Shown: positions 34,318-43,725, counted from the stretch's first letter. The stretch is 53,531 bases of DNA from Ruminococcus sp. (GCA_017543595.1 JAFYFU010000007.1:1-53531), one strand, 5' to 3'. The notes: generated by a model not told the origin, from the letters alone. A program made the numbers and translations.

Positions 34318-34881
34318 ATGGACGGAACTTACAGGCTTGAAAAAGATTATAAAATATCCGTTGATATTTTCCGTGAGGGGTACAGGGCATATCAGAAAAA
34401 ATACGTCTACCCGAAAAGCTGTATATTCATGGGGCTTTTCACGCTGCTTGCCCTTGATTTCATCTATGCTTCGGTAAGAGAACCCGACAACTATATGTCA
34501 TATCTGCTTGTTGTGGTCTGTTTCGGATTTGCAATAAGGGAATGGTATAATCCCCGAAAAATCCGCAGATGTCTTGTTGAATCATACGCTGAAAACCCCG
34601 AAAACGTTTACAGGCTTTCCGTAGGGGACGGCTATGTCGATATATCAACAGTTTCGGAAATGATTGCTGAAAATTCCGATGTTCCCGAAGATGACGGCAC
34701 AGAACCCGAACCGCCCCCCGAACCTACCCGTATACCCCTTGACGAACAGTTCGGTATACTTGAATATGATGATTTTTTCCTGCTTGTATACGGGAAATCG
34801 GTGGTATATATAATTCCTGCGGAAAACTTTACGGAAGAAGAAAAAGATACGGTCAGAAACCTGAAAAGTCAGGAAAGCTGA
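34318..34881 (+). CDS. YcxB-like membrane protein between gyrB and gyrA
   Basis: This 187-aa protein has two predicted membrane helices (about 37-55 and 60-77) and a C-terminal soluble domain. That domain ends with a YcxB-like pattern: an aromatic-rich strand (FFLLVYGKSVVYIIPAENFTEEE) preceded by an acidic Pro-rich linker. The ATG is one base after the gyrB stop codon, so it is probably translated by coupling. YcxB-like domains have no known function. Its place between the two gyrase genes implies co-expression with them. Confidence 0.75.
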   Translation: MDGTYRLEKDYKISVDIFREGYRAYQKKYVYPKSCIFMGLFTLLALDFIYASVREPDNYMSYLLVVVCFGFAIREWYNPRKIRRCLVESYAENPENVYRLSVGDGYVDISTVSEMIAENSDVPEDDGTEPEPPPEPTRIPLDEQFGILEYDDFFLLVYGKSVVYIIPAENFTEEEKDTVRNLKSQES

Positions 34882-34900
34882 GATACGGAGGTAAAAGATT

Positions 34901-37519
34901 TTGTTATACAACGACAATTCAAAGGTGATAAATTCCGAAATCGTTGACGAAATGGAAAATTCAATGCTCCAGTATGCGATGTCGGTTATTGTTGCGAGAG
35001 CTTTGCCCGATGTAAGGGACGGACTTAAACCCGTACACAGAAGAATTTTATACACTCTCCACGAAAACGGACTTACTCCCGAAAAGGCATACAGAAAATG
35101 CGCCGATACTGTCGGTGCTGTACTGGGACGCTATCACCCTCACGGTGATACTGCGGTATATGATGCGCTTGTGCGTCTTGCACAGGATTTTTCCATGCGT
35201 TACCCGCTTGTTGACGGTCACGGAAACTTCGGTTCGATAGACGGTGACGGCGCAGCCGCATACCGTTATACCGAGGCTAAAATGGCAAAACTCACCCTTG
35301 ATATGCTCACGGACATAAACAAGGAAACAGTTGATTTTGCGCCCAACTATGACGACAGACTGAAAGAACCCACCGTACTGCCTTCACGTTTCCCGAATCT
35401 GCTTGTAAACGGCTCAACGGGAATAGCAGTCGGCATGGCTACGAATATTCCGCCCCACAACATGGGAGAAGTAATAGACGCATTACAGCTTCTCATAGAT
35501 GACCCCGACTGCACCCTTGAACAGCTTATGGAATATATCAAGGGACCCGATTTCCCGACAGGCGGAATCGTAATGGGCAAATCAGGCATAAGGGCAGCAT
35601 ACGGCACGGGCAGAGGAAAAATAACCCTCCGCAGCCGTACACATTTCGAGGAAATACAGGGAAGAAACTGCATTATAGTTGACGAAATCCCCTACATGAT
35701 TAAGAAAACCCTTATTCTCAAAAATATTAACCAGCTTTGCAAGGATAAGCGCATAGAAGGCATATATGACCTCCGTGACGAATCCGACAAGGACGGAATG
35801 AGAATAGTCATTGAACTGAAAAAAGACGCAAATCCGCAGATAATCCTCAATAAACTCTTTGCCATGACCAAATTGCAGGATACCGTGGGAATAATCATGC
35901 TTGCCCTTGTGAACGGCGAGCCGAAAATTCTCACCCTGAAACAGATGCTTCAAAATTATCTTGATTTTCAGGTTGAGGTTATCCAGAGGCGTACAAGGTT
36001 TGAACTCCGCAAAGCCCTTGAAAGAGCGCATATACTCCAAGGTTTCATACTTGCGGCAGACCACATTGACGAGGTAATATCAATTATCCGCAGCAGCAAG
36101 ACAATTCCCGAAGCCAAAAACGCAATGATTGAAAGATTTGCCGATATTGACCTTGCGGAACTCCTCGACAGAACACAGTATGACATGAAAGGTCTGCACC
36201 TTGAAAGCAAAAAAGGTCTTTCTCAAGAACAGGCTGAGGCAATCGTGCAGATGAAACTTGGTGCGCTCACAGGTCTTGAAAGACAGAAAATCACGGACGA
36301 ACTCTATGAACTCCTGAAAAAAATCTCCGACTATGAGGACATTCTCGCAGATGTAAACCGTGTATATCAGATAATCATGGACGATTTGAACGTGATAAGA
36401 AAAAAATTCAGCGATTCAAGAAGAACCGATATCGAATCAATAAGCGGAGAAGTTGACATAGAAGACCTTATCCCGAAAGAGGACTGCGTTGTAACATTCA
36501 CAAACAACGGATATATCAAGCGTATGCCGCTTTCCGAATACAAGACTCAGCACCGTGGCGGTCGTGGAATAACAGGCATGAAACAGCGTGAGGAGGATTT
36601 CGTTGAGGAAATGTTCATCTGCGGTTCTCATGACAATATTCTGTTTATTTCAAACAAGGGCATAATGTACAAGCTCAAATGCTATGAAGTTCCCGACGGT
36701 TCAAAGGCATCAAGGGGATTCAATCTGATAAATCTCTTACCGCTCACCGAAAACGAAAAAATCGCAGCCATGATAAAAACTACCGATTTCAGCGATGAAA
36801 AATATATAGTCATGGTTACCAAGAACGGCAAGATAAAGCGTTCAAACCTCTCACTTTACAAAAACGTCAGAAAGAAGGGGCTTATAGCCATAGGTCTTGA
36901 CGAGGGCGATGAAATAGCAGGTGTACGTATGACTGAAGGCAATGCAAGAATATTTGCTGCAACAAGAAACGGCATGGCTATATGCATAGAGGAGAACGAT
37001 GTGCGTTCGATGTCACGTTCTTCTCACGGTGTAAAGGCAATAACTCTCCGTGAGGACGACTATGTTGTAAGCATAGCAAGAGTCCGTGAGGGTGCATCTC
37101 TCCTGACCGTTACCGAAAACGGCTACGGAAAGAGAACGGAACTTGAAAATTACCGTGTTCAGAGGAGAGGCGGTTACGGTCTTGCAAACTACAAGGTAGA
37201 TGACATAAGAGGTCATGTATGCGGAATAAAAATAGTCGATGAAGATGATGATATAATTCTGATTTCAAGTGACGGCGTAATCATAAGAATACTCGCAAAA
37301 GACATAAGAATAACAGGACGTACCGCAAAGGGTGTGCGTGTTATGCGTGTCGGTGAGGGTGCAAAAGTTGTGGCTTTCACCCGTGCGGAACATGATGATG
37401 ACGCACAGACAGAAAAAGTTGAACAGCTTACCGAAGAACAGGCAAAACTTCAGGACGAACAGGCTGAACTTGACGAACAGAACGAAACAGTCACCGAATC
37501 CGAAGAAAATGAAGAATAA
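34901..37519 (+). CDS. gyrA: DNA gyrase subunit A
   Basis: This 872-aa subunit cuts and rejoins DNA. The breakage-reunion domain includes the active-site Tyr123 in RYTE and the quinolone-region sequence HPHGDTAVYD (Thr at the Ser83-equivalent position). The C-terminal beta-pinwheel has a GyrA box read as QHRGGRG. The tail (about 835-872) is acidic with Gln/Glu runs. The start is TTG at 34901 with GGAGG 9 bases upstream. The last codons overlap the next gene. Confidence 0.97.
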   Translation: MLYNDNSKVINSEIVDEMENSMLQYAMSVIVARALPDVRDGLKPVHRRILYTLHENGLTPEKAYRKCADTVGAVLGRYHPHGDTAVYDALVRLAQDFSMRYPLVDGHGNFGSIDGDGAAAYRYTEAKMAKLTLDMLTDINKETVDFAPNYDDRLKEPTVLPSRFPNLLVNGSTGIAVGMATNIPPHNMGEVIDALQLLIDDPDCTLEQLMEYIKGPDFPTGGIVMGKSGIRAAYGTGRGKITLRSRTHFEEIQGRNCIIVDEIPYMIKKTLILKNINQLCKDKRIEGIYDLRDESDKDGMRIVIELKKDANPQIILNKLFAMTKLQDTVGIIMLALVNGEPKILTLKQMLQNYLDFQVEVIQRRTRFELRKALERAHILQGFILAADHIDEVISIIRSSKTIPEAKNAMIERFADIDLAELLDRTQYDMKGLHLESKKGLSQEQAEAIVQMKLGALTGLERQKITDELYELLKKISDYEDILADVNRVYQIIMDDLNVIRKKFSDSRRTDIESISGEVDIEDLIPKEDCVVTFTNNGYIKRMPLSEYKTQHRGGRGITGMKQREEDFVEEMFICGSHDNILFISNKGIMYKLKCYEVPDGSKASRGFNLINLLPLTENEKIAAMIKTTDFSDEKYIVMVTKNGKIKRSNLSLYKNVRKKGLIAIGLDEGDEIAGVRMTEGNARIFAATRNGMAICIEENDVRSMSRSSHGVKAITLREDDYVVSIARVREGASLLTVTENGYGKRTELENYRVQRRGGYGLANYKVDDIRGHVCGIKIVDEDDDIILISSDGVIIRILAKDIRITGRTAKGVRVMRVGEGAKVVAFTRAEHDDDAQTEKVEQLTEEQAKLQDEQAELDEQNETVTESEENEE

Positions 37520-37973
37520 CAGTAAAAAAGAGGAGAATCGCCTGAAATACGGCGAAACTCCTCTTACTGCAATTGTGATGTTTTTTACAAGCCTTTTCTG
37601 TCAGTGGGGGAACTGGTTCATATACGAAAAATTTGATTATCACTGGGTATTTACGCTTTTCACACCGCTGATTCTCTGCCTGATGTATCATTTTGTGAGG
37701 CTTGATGCAGACGGAAACGGGAATTTTTCGGGGAAATTTCTTTTTGTTTTCTCGGTAATTGCTCCGCTTTTATTCGGGATAATCCTTACAGTTATTATGA
37801 TTCTGACAAGCCCCGACATAAGCAATTTCAATCCCGATGCGGAATACAGGGGCAGTGTGCGTGAGATTATCGCAACATATGCGGGCAGATTTGTAATAAC
37901 TTCCCTGTATCTGCTGATATTTGCGCCGATTGATTTTATATTCACACACCGCAGAGGAGGAAAAAATGAATAA
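37509..37973 (+). CDS. Small four-helix membrane protein
   Basis: This is a 154-aa protein I do not recognise. Four hydrophobic stretches (about 18-38, 47-65, 78-101 and 124-145) suggest a polytopic membrane protein with a basic N-terminus and C-terminus. The ATG at 37509 lies inside the last codons of gyrA (11-base overlap), and its end overlaps the phosphoesterase start by 8 bases. It is tightly coupled to both. Confidence 0.7.
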   Translation: MKNNSKKEENRLKYGETPLTAIVMFFTSLFCQWGNWFIYEKFDYHWVFTLFTPLILCLMYHFVRLDADGNGNFSGKFLFVFSVIAPLLFGIILTVIMILTSPDISNFNPDAEYRGSVREIIATYAGRFVITSLYLLIFAPIDFIFTHRRGGKNE

Positions 37974-38769
37974 AAAAATTTTGTCTGCGGTGATATCCGC
38001 ATTTGCGCTGTATGCCGCATATGGAAATATATTTGCTTTTAAAATCCGCAGGGAAAAACTCGGAAACGGGTTAAAAATATTTCAGATATCCGACATACAC
38101 AAGAAAAGATTTGGTGAGAATAACTGCAAAATCGCCGAAACTGCAAAAAAAGAATCCCCCGACCTCATTTTTCTGACAGGGGATACCGTTTCACGCCGTC
38201 AGAAAAATTTTGCTCCCGAAAAGATTCTGCTTGAAAATCTCTGCAAAATTGCACCCGTATATGTCACACTCGGAAATCATGAGGGCGACCTTGGCGATAA
38301 ATATTTAAAAAAATTTATCGGTATAGTTAAAAATTCAGGTGCGGTTTTGCTGAGAAACGAAATAAAAACCGTTGAAATAAAAGGCAGAAAATTTAACATA
38401 TGCGGTCTTGAACTCCCGCAGACGGTCTACAAGAAAAACGGCAGATATAAAAATCTCGATATTCCGACACTTGACGATATAAATTCACTTGTGGGCAGGT
38501 GTCCGCAGGGCGAAACGCTTCTCCTTGCACATAATCCTCTTTTCGGGGAATTGTATTCGGAATGGGGGGCGGATTATACATTCAGCGGTCATGTACACGG
38601 CGGAATAATAAATATCATGGGACAGGGGTTACTCTCTCCCGAAAGAAAATTCTTTCCGAAATACTCAAAGGGAATATATGAAATAAACGGAAAGAAACTC
38701 CTTGTTTCCGCAGGTATAGGAAAACTCAGGCTTTTCAACCCCTCGGAAGCAGTTGTTTACGAATTATAG
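37966..38769 (+). CDS. Membrane-anchored metallophosphoesterase
   Basis: This 267-aa calcineurin-type phosphoesterase has all metal-binding motifs: SDIH (DxH), GDTV, GNHE, AHNP and GHVHGG. An N-terminal hydrophobic segment (about 5-22) is an uncleaved anchor or signal. It resembles YaeI/YkuE-type enzymes, which act on phospholipid-like or nucleotide substrates; the substrate here is unknown. GAGGAGG precedes the ATG. It is the last gene of the gyrB-onward series and overlaps the convergent ytaF-like gene by 13 bases. Confidence 0.87.
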   Translation: MNKKILSAVISAFALYAAYGNIFAFKIRREKLGNGLKIFQISDIHKKRFGENNCKIAETAKKESPDLIFLTGDTVSRRQKNFAPEKILLENLCKIAPVYVTLGNHEGDLGDKYLKKFIGIVKNSGAVLLRNEIKTVEIKGRKFNICGLELPQTVYKKNGRYKNLDIPTLDDINSLVGRCPQGETLLLAHNPLFGELYSEWGADYTFSGHVHGGIINIMGQGLLSPERKFFPKYSKGIYEINGKKLLVSAGIGKLRLFNPSEAVVYEL

Positions 38770-39377
38770 CTTGCAACGGCGAATATTATAAGCAGAAGTC
38801 CGCCCGTCCATGATAGGTCATGTTTGAGTGATGAAATTTTTCTGCCCGTCACCGAACCAAGAAAAATTGCAATACAGCCGATGACAAAAGTAAAAAAGGC
38901 TGAAACAAGCGGATTGATTCCCGAAATTCCACAGCCCAGACCTGTTGCCATTGAATCAAGTGAACCTGCGACAGCAAGTGTGACAGCCTCACGGGGCGAG
39001 AGAATTTTTGAATTGTCAGTGTCCGCAGCAGTATCATCAAGGTAAAGCTGAATGACAAAATTAAGACCGCACATTTTGACTGAAAGTTTATTTTCGCCGT
39101 TAAGGTGCTTTACGGCGTTTCTGACGGCACTTTTGCCTATTGCAAGTATACCGATAGCCACCATGACCAACGTGCCTGAAATGCGGCATAAACTCTCAGA
39201 AATGAGATTTCCGAAAACTGACGACAGATAAATTGAAATTCCGAACACAAAAGCACATATGAAACTGATAACAAATGCCGAAAAAAGAGGTATCTTTATT
39301 CCGCTGCTGCGGTATGCCGCTGCGAAAAGAAAAGTATCAACGCTTATTATGACGGCAGGTATTATTTCATTTGCCAA
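38757..39377 (-). CDS. MntP/YtaF-type membrane protein
   Basis: This is a 206-aa polytopic protein with about six membrane helices. Both halves carry the family's repeated motif with a conserved Asp: SVDTFLFAAAYRSSGIKIP near the start and GSLDSMATGLGCGIS in the second half. This matches the MntP manganese-efflux/YtaF sporulation-membrane family. YtaF is more likely by length and the FAAAYR pattern. The start is TTG at 39377, 7 bases after GGGGG. That G-run is part of a hairpin arm that could block translation. Confidence 0.8.
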   Translation of the reverse strand: MANEIIPAVIISVDTFLFAAAYRSSGIKIPLFSAFVISFICAFVFGISIYLSSVFGNLISESLCRISGTLVMVAIGILAIGKSAVRNAVKHLNGENKLSVKMCGLNFVIQLYLDDTAADTDNSKILSPREAVTLAVAGSLDSMATGLGCGISGINPLVSAFFTFVIGCIAIFLGSVTGRKISSLKHDLSWTGGLLLIIFAVASYNS

Positions 39378-39384
39378 AATATCA

Positions 39385-39421
39385 CCCCCGCTGTCATGAT
39401 ATGAAAAAGCGGGGGTTTTTG
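39385..39421 (+). terminator. Hairpin upstream of ytaF: plus-strand terminator and possible SD-blocking stem
   Basis: CCCCCGCT (39385-39392) and AGCGGGGG (39408-39415) form an 8-bp stem followed by TTTTT on the plus strand, a good terminator for transcripts coming from the gyr-phosphoesterase operon through ytaF. On the minus strand the same stem holds the ribosome binding site of the ytaF-like gene. Confidence 0.65.
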
Positions 39422-39493
39422 TTAATAATCTCGAAATTTATGCGGTTTACGCACAAAAAACATTAATTTTTCCGTCAGATTTTAAAAAAATTG

Positions 39494-39522
39494 TTGACTT
39501 TTCATGCATTTGATGCTATAAT
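39494..39522 (+). promoter_or_regulatory. Sigma-A promoter of the isomerase-nrdR unit
   Basis: TTGACT (39494), a 17-base spacer and TATAAT (39517-39522) lie about 35 bases upstream of the TTG start at 39556. Confidence 0.85.
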
Positions 39523-39555
39523 AAAAAACAGTATCCGAAAAAAGGAGGAGCGCAT

Positions 39556-40350
39556 TTGAAAGCAGGAGTATCAACAGCCTGTCTTTATCCCATGCCCGTT
39601 GAGGAAAGCCTTTATCAGCTTGCCGTGAACGGTGTCGCAAACGTGGAAATATTCATAAACACACATTCCGAACTCAAAAAAGATTTTGCCTGCAATATCG
39701 CTGATATTCTTAAAAGATTTGACGTAAAATGCAGAGCCGTCCACCCTTTTACCTGCGAACTTGAACCGCTTATGTTCTTTTCGGAATATGAAAGGCGAAT
39801 GGACGATATACTTGAATATTACAGGCTTTATTTCAGCTTTATGAACATTGTCGGGGCGGATATATTTGTTTTCCACGGCGCAAAGGGAAATATCACAAAA
39901 GAACTTTACTGCGAAAGATATTCAAGGCTTTTCAGCCTCGGAAAAGAATACGGTGTGCGTGTTGCAGTTGAAAACGTTTCACGTTGCAGAAGCAGTTCTT
40001 CCGCATTCATAAGGGATATCGCAAAAATGCTCGGAAACGATTTTTCTTTCGTCCTCGATACAAAACAGGCAATACGTTCGGGTGAAACGCCGTTTGCTTT
40101 CGTTGAGGCGGCTGGAAAAAGCCTTGAACATATTCACATAAGCGATTCGGGCGAACTTGGCGACTGTCTGCCGGTCGGAAAAGGAAATTTCCGTTTCAGG
40201 CAGTTTTTCGACAAGGTGAACAGCGTTAATCCCGATGCAAGCGTAATCCTTGAACTGTACAGAAACAGTTTCAGGGGCATAAGCGACCTCGTTTCAGGAT
40301 ACAATATACTTGCCAATATGACGGCACAATATAAAAATCGGGGGGATTAG
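39556..40350 (+). CDS. Sugar phosphate isomerase/epimerase-like TIM-barrel protein
   Basis: This 264-aa protein belongs to the xylose-isomerase-like (AP-endonuclease 2) superfamily. Metal-ligand candidates fit the barrel: Glu in NVEIF, His in FHGAKGN, Glu in VAVENVSRC, Asp in VLDTKQA, His in EHIHISD and Glu in VILELYR. It should bind a divalent metal and act on a sugar or related substrate that cannot be named from sequence. The start is TTG, 7 bases after GGAGGAG. It ends 2 bases before nrdR, so the two are co-transcribed. Confidence 0.82.
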   Translation: MKAGVSTACLYPMPVEESLYQLAVNGVANVEIFINTHSELKKDFACNIADILKRFDVKCRAVHPFTCELEPLMFFSEYERRMDDILEYYRLYFSFMNIVGADIFVFHGAKGNITKELYCERYSRLFSLGKEYGVRVAVENVSRCRSSSSAFIRDIAKMLGNDFSFVLDTKQAIRSGETPFAFVEAAGKSLEHIHISDSGELGDCLPVGKGNFRFRQFFDKVNSVNPDASVILELYRNSFRGISDLVSGYNILANMTAQYKNRGD

Positions 40351-40352
40351 GC

Positions 40353-40799
40353 ATGAAATGTCCGTTCTGCGGTTTCGATGATTCAAAAGTTGTCGATTCA
40401 CGCCCGAAAGACGGAAAAATAAAACGAAGAAGAGAATGTACCAAGTGCAGCGCAAGATTCACAACATTTGAGACCGTTGAAAAACCTCTCCTCATGGTGG
40501 AGAAAAAAGGCGGTACTTATGAGCCTTTCAACAGAAACAAACTCATACAGGGGATTTTTTCCGCAATAAAGAAAAGACCCGTGACAATTGAAGATGTTTC
40601 GGGAATAGCAGACTATGTTGAGAATCATTTTGCAAACAAGCTCATGACAGTCGCAAAATCAAAGGAAATCGGAGAGCTTGTTCTCGAAAGGCTCAAAGAT
40701 ATAGATTCAATATCATACATAAGGTTCGCATCGGTTTATGAGGATTTTACCGATATTGAGAGCTTTGTCTCGATAATAAGCGAACTCGAACGCAAATAG
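40353..40799 (+). CDS. nrdR: Transcriptional repressor NrdR
   Basis: This 148-aa repressor controls ribonucleotide reductase genes in response to nucleotides. The N-terminal zinc ribbon MKCPFCG...RRECTKC is followed by an ATP-cone domain starting near LLMVEKKGG. The length and motif order are canonical. No nrd genes are in the window, so its targets lie elsewhere. Confidence 0.97.
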   Translation: MKCPFCGFDDSKVVDSRPKDGKIKRRRECTKCSARFTTFETVEKPLLMVEKKGGTYEPFNRNKLIQGIFSAIKKRPVTIEDVSGIADYVENHFANKLMTVAKSKEIGELVLERLKDIDSISYIRFASVYEDFTDIESFVSIISELERK

Positions 40800-40818
40800 C
40801 AAACAGGGGGTAAACATT

Positions 40819-41208
40819 ATGAACAAAATAGCTGAGATATTTGATATGCTTCTTGACCCGTTTGACGACAAGGAGTCAAAAAGCGGATTCGGCGAGGATT
40901 TCGGCAAGTACAGAAAGCTTACGATTCTTTCCTATATTTTTCCGATTCTCTTTTTCCTGCCCGCAGTAAAAGACAAATATTCTCCGTTCTGCAAATTCCA
41001 TGCAAATCAGTCGTTTCTCTGGCTGATTACCTGCATAGTGGTCAATGTAATAGGCAGAATAATAAAGCTTGTGCCTTTGGTGGGCGGATTGGCTTCATGG
41101 GTCGTAAGCCTTGCATTGGTGCTTGTAACTGCTATGCTTGCCTACGGCGAATACACGGGAAAAGCAGTTAAACTCCCCGTAATAGGCGATATGCTTAAAT
41201 TATTCTAA
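40819..41208 (+). CDS. Small Tic20-like (DUF4870-type) membrane protein
   Basis: This 129-aa protein has three hydrophobic segments (about 35-49, 66-84 and 88-109) and the motif KFHANQSFLWLI typical of DUF4870/Tic20-like proteins. Function is unknown. AGGGGG lies 8 bases before the ATG. It follows nrdR by 19 bases and overlaps the convergent gene by 4 bases. Confidence 0.8.
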   Translation: MNKIAEIFDMLLDPFDDKESKSGFGEDFGKYRKLTILSYIFPILFFLPAVKDKYSPFCKFHANQSFLWLITCIVVNVIGRIIKLVPLVGGLASWVVSLALVLVTAMLAYGEYTGKAVKLPVIGDMLKLF

Positions 41209-41633
41209 CTCACGGGAGATACAATGGTTTTTCCGTCCTCACTGTATACGAGAGATGCAACGGCATTTCCTTCGCATACGATGAGTTCCGCAAGCATTTT
41301 CTGATTGTCGGGGCGGAAATTCCTGATGTCATATACATAGATTACAGCGTTCTTTCCTGCATTTTCACGCAGGGGAAGTCTCTGCCTGTCCTGTATTTCT
41401 GCATATTCCGAGTATTTCTCGGAAAATACGGCAGGTATAAGTATATCACTGCATGATATTTCCCTGACTTCCCAGCCGTGGGAGGCAAAATAGGCTGTCC
41501 TTTCGCTTTCGTTCGATGCGGGAATCACAAGCGGCTGCTGTGTTTTCTTTTCGGGTCTGAAATGCAGCATTAAGGCAAAAGATGCGGAGGTCAAAGCTGT
41601 AACGGCAACAACTGCGGTAATTTTTCTGTTCAT
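41205..41633 (-). CDS. DUF4830-type exported protein
   Basis: This 142-aa protein has one N-terminal hydrophobic segment (about 6-24). Its exported domain has the DUF4830 pattern of a GWEV strand followed by IPAVFSEKYSEYAEIQ and a late LVYSEDGK. It is probably membrane-anchored and extracytoplasmic. Function is unknown. It stands alone on the minus strand and overlaps its convergent neighbour by 4 bases. Confidence 0.72.
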   Translation of the reverse strand: MNRKITAVVAVTALTSASFALMLHFRPEKKTQQPLVIPASNESERTAYFASHGWEVREISCSDILIPAVFSEKYSEYAEIQDRQRLPLRENAGKNAVIYVYDIRNFRPDNQKMLAELIVCEGNAVASLVYSEDGKTIVSPVS

Positions 41634-41692
41634 AAAAGCACTTCCGTTTCTGAATTTATATTTTGTAAATATTATGCCGAAAGGAGAAAAAT

Positions 41693-42463
41693 ATGCCGCT
41701 TATCAGACTTGACAGATTTATTTCGGAGAGAACCGAATACACACGCAGTACAATAAAGGAACTCGCAAAGAAAGGGAAAATTTCCGTTGACGGCGTTGTC
41801 CAAAAATCTTCCGATATGAAAATAGACCCCGAAAATTCCGAAGTGAAAATCGGCGGCAGGCTGATATCCTCGCAGAGATACAGATATATCCTGCTCAACA
41901 AGCCCGAAGGCTATGTATGCTCCACGGACGACAAGGACGGCGAAACCGTCATGAAACTTGTTCCTGAGGAGTGGCGCACAAAAAATATGTTCCCCGCAGG
42001 ACGGCTCGACAAAGACTCCCTCGGCGCACTTCTCATAACCGATGACGGGGAGCTTGCACACAGAATGTTGTCACCTGCAAGCCATGTGCCGAAAATCTAT
42101 ATTGTGAAACTTGACAGACCTTTCCAAAGTAAATATATTGACATATTCAAAAATGGGGTGGTTCTGCCTACGGGCGAGTTATGCCTTCCCGCAAGGCTCA
42201 GACCTGTTGAAAACTGCGATAAACTGGCATTTGTAGAGCTTCATGAGGGAAAATATCACCAGATAAAAAGAATGTTCGGGGCTGTCGGGAACTCTGTTGA
42301 GCAGTTGGCGAGAGTTTCTGTCGGAGGGCTGATTCTGCCCGAAAAACTGGCAATTGGTCAGTGTATGGAATTATTGCACAAAGATGTTGAAAACTTGTTT
42401 TCAGACCCTGATTTTGACCTGATTTGCCGTAATTTTTCGGGATTTTTTCGGCATTTCCAATAA
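41693..42463 (+). CDS. RsuA/RluB-family rRNA pseudouridine synthase
   Basis: This 256-aa enzyme has an N-terminal S4 domain (IRLDRFISERTEYTRSTIKELAKKGKISVDG) and a catalytic domain with GRLDKDSLG, where the Asp is the nucleophile; a KPEGY segment precedes it. The GKYHQIKRMF block is typical of the RsuA (16S psi516) group, so rsuA is the best guess. RluB or RluE type cannot be excluded. AAAGGAG lies before the ATG. Confidence 0.92.
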   Translation: MPLIRLDRFISERTEYTRSTIKELAKKGKISVDGVVQKSSDMKIDPENSEVKIGGRLISSQRYRYILLNKPEGYVCSTDDKDGETVMKLVPEEWRTKNMFPAGRLDKDSLGALLITDDGELAHRMLSPASHVPKIYIVKLDRPFQSKYIDIFKNGVVLPTGELCLPARLRPVENCDKLAFVELHEGKYHQIKRMFGAVGNSVEQLARVSVGGLILPEKLAIGQCMELLHKDVENLFSDPDFDLICRNFSGFFRHFQ

Positions 42464-42495
42464 ATAAATAATTGTAACTTTGGCAATTTAGCATC

Positions 42496-42524
42496 TTGAA
42501 AAATTTTGAAAAGTTTGTTATTAT
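42496..42524 (+). promoter_or_regulatory. Sigma-A promoter of the msmK/ugpC-type gene
   Basis: TTGAAA (42496), a 17-base spacer and TATTAT (42519-42524) lie about 60 bases upstream of the ATG at 42586. Confidence 0.75.
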
Positions 42525-42585
42525 ATTAGTATAGCTGATAATGTGTTTTCATCAGCAAGAAATTTGAACTGGAGGACTGGATTAA

Positions 42586-43725
42586 ATGGCAGGCTTAACA
42601 CTTAAAAACATTTACAAGAAATATCCGGGCGGCTTCACGGCTGTTACAGATGTTAATTTAGAGATAAGAGACAAGGAGTTCATCGTACTGGTAGGACCTT
42701 CGGGCTGCGGTAAATCTACAACACTTCGTATGATTGCAGGTCTTGAAGAAATTTCAGAGGGTGAGCTTTACATTGGCGACCGTCTTGTAAACGACATCGC
42801 CCCCAAGGACAGAGATATAGCAATGGTTTTCCAGAACTACGCTCTTTATCCTCATATGTCCGTTTTTGACAACATGGCTTTCGGACTTAAACTTCGTAAG
42901 GTTCCCAAGGACGAAATCGAAAGAAAAGTTACAGAGGCAGCTAAGATTCTCGACCTCTCACACCTCCTCGACAGAAAGCCCAAGGCTATGTCAGGCGGTC
43001 AGAGACAGCGTGTTGCTCTCGGTCGTTGTATAGTTCGTTCGCCTAAGGTATTCCTCCTTGACGAGCCTCTCTCAAACCTCGATGCTAAACTCCGTGCGCA
43101 GATGAGAACCGAAATTTCAAAAATCCACAAGAAGCTCGGTACAACGTTCATTTACGTAACCCATGACCAGACAGAGGCTATGACAATGGGTGACAGAATC
43201 GTTTGTATGAAAGACGGTTTCATTCAGCAGGTTGATACCCCCCAGAACCTTTACGAGAGACCCGTAAACAAGTTCGTTGCAGGATTCCTTGGTTCTCCTC
43301 AGATGAACTTCATTGATGCTGTTCTCAGAGAAGAATACGGTCAGTATATCGTTGAGTTTGGTTCAAACGACTCAAAGACACAGAGAGGCGTTAAGTATCA
43401 GATAATCGTTCCCGAATCCAAGTCCACTCCCGAACTCGGAAATTATGTAAATAAAGAAATTATCCTCGGTGTTCGTCCCGAAGATATCCATGATGAGCCT
43501 GTACATCTTGCAAATGCTACAACAGGTGTCGTTGATGCTTATGTTGAACTTACTGAAATGATGGGTGCAGAAACTTACCTCTACCTCATCTGCGAAGGCA
43601 ACTCAATGACAGCAAGAGTAAACCCAAGGTCTACGGCAAGACCCGGAGATGATATCAAGGTTGCCATTGACCCCAACAAGATTCACATCTTCGACAAGGA
43701 AACTGAAAAGACTATCGTAAACTGA
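42586..43725 (+). CDS. Sugar ABC transporter ATP-binding protein, MsmK/UgpC/MalK type
   Basis: This 379-aa ATPase energises carbohydrate importers. Walker A is GPSGCGKST (38-46), the signature is MSGGQRQR, Walker B is VFLLDEPLSNLD, and the H-loop is VTHDQ. A C-terminal regulatory TOBE/OB domain starts near GFLGSPQMNF. No permease or binding-protein genes adjoin it, so it probably serves several transporters, like MsmK in streptococci. Codon choice (many AAG, CTC and CGT) differs from its neighbours and suggests high expression. Own promoter and terminator make it monocistronic. Confidence 0.95.
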   Translation: MAGLTLKNIYKKYPGGFTAVTDVNLEIRDKEFIVLVGPSGCGKSTTLRMIAGLEEISEGELYIGDRLVNDIAPKDRDIAMVFQNYALYPHMSVFDNMAFGLKLRKVPKDEIERKVTEAAKILDLSHLLDRKPKAMSGGQRQRVALGRCIVRSPKVFLLDEPLSNLDAKLRAQMRTEISKIHKKLGTTFIYVTHDQTEAMTMGDRIVCMKDGFIQQVDTPQNLYERPVNKFVAGFLGSPQMNFIDAVLREEYGQYIVEFGSNDSKTQRGVKYQIIVPESKSTPELGNYVNKEIILGVRPEDIHDEPVHLANATTGVVDAYVELTEMMGAETYLYLICEGNSMTARVNPRSTARPGDDIKVAIDPNKIHIFDKETEKTIVN

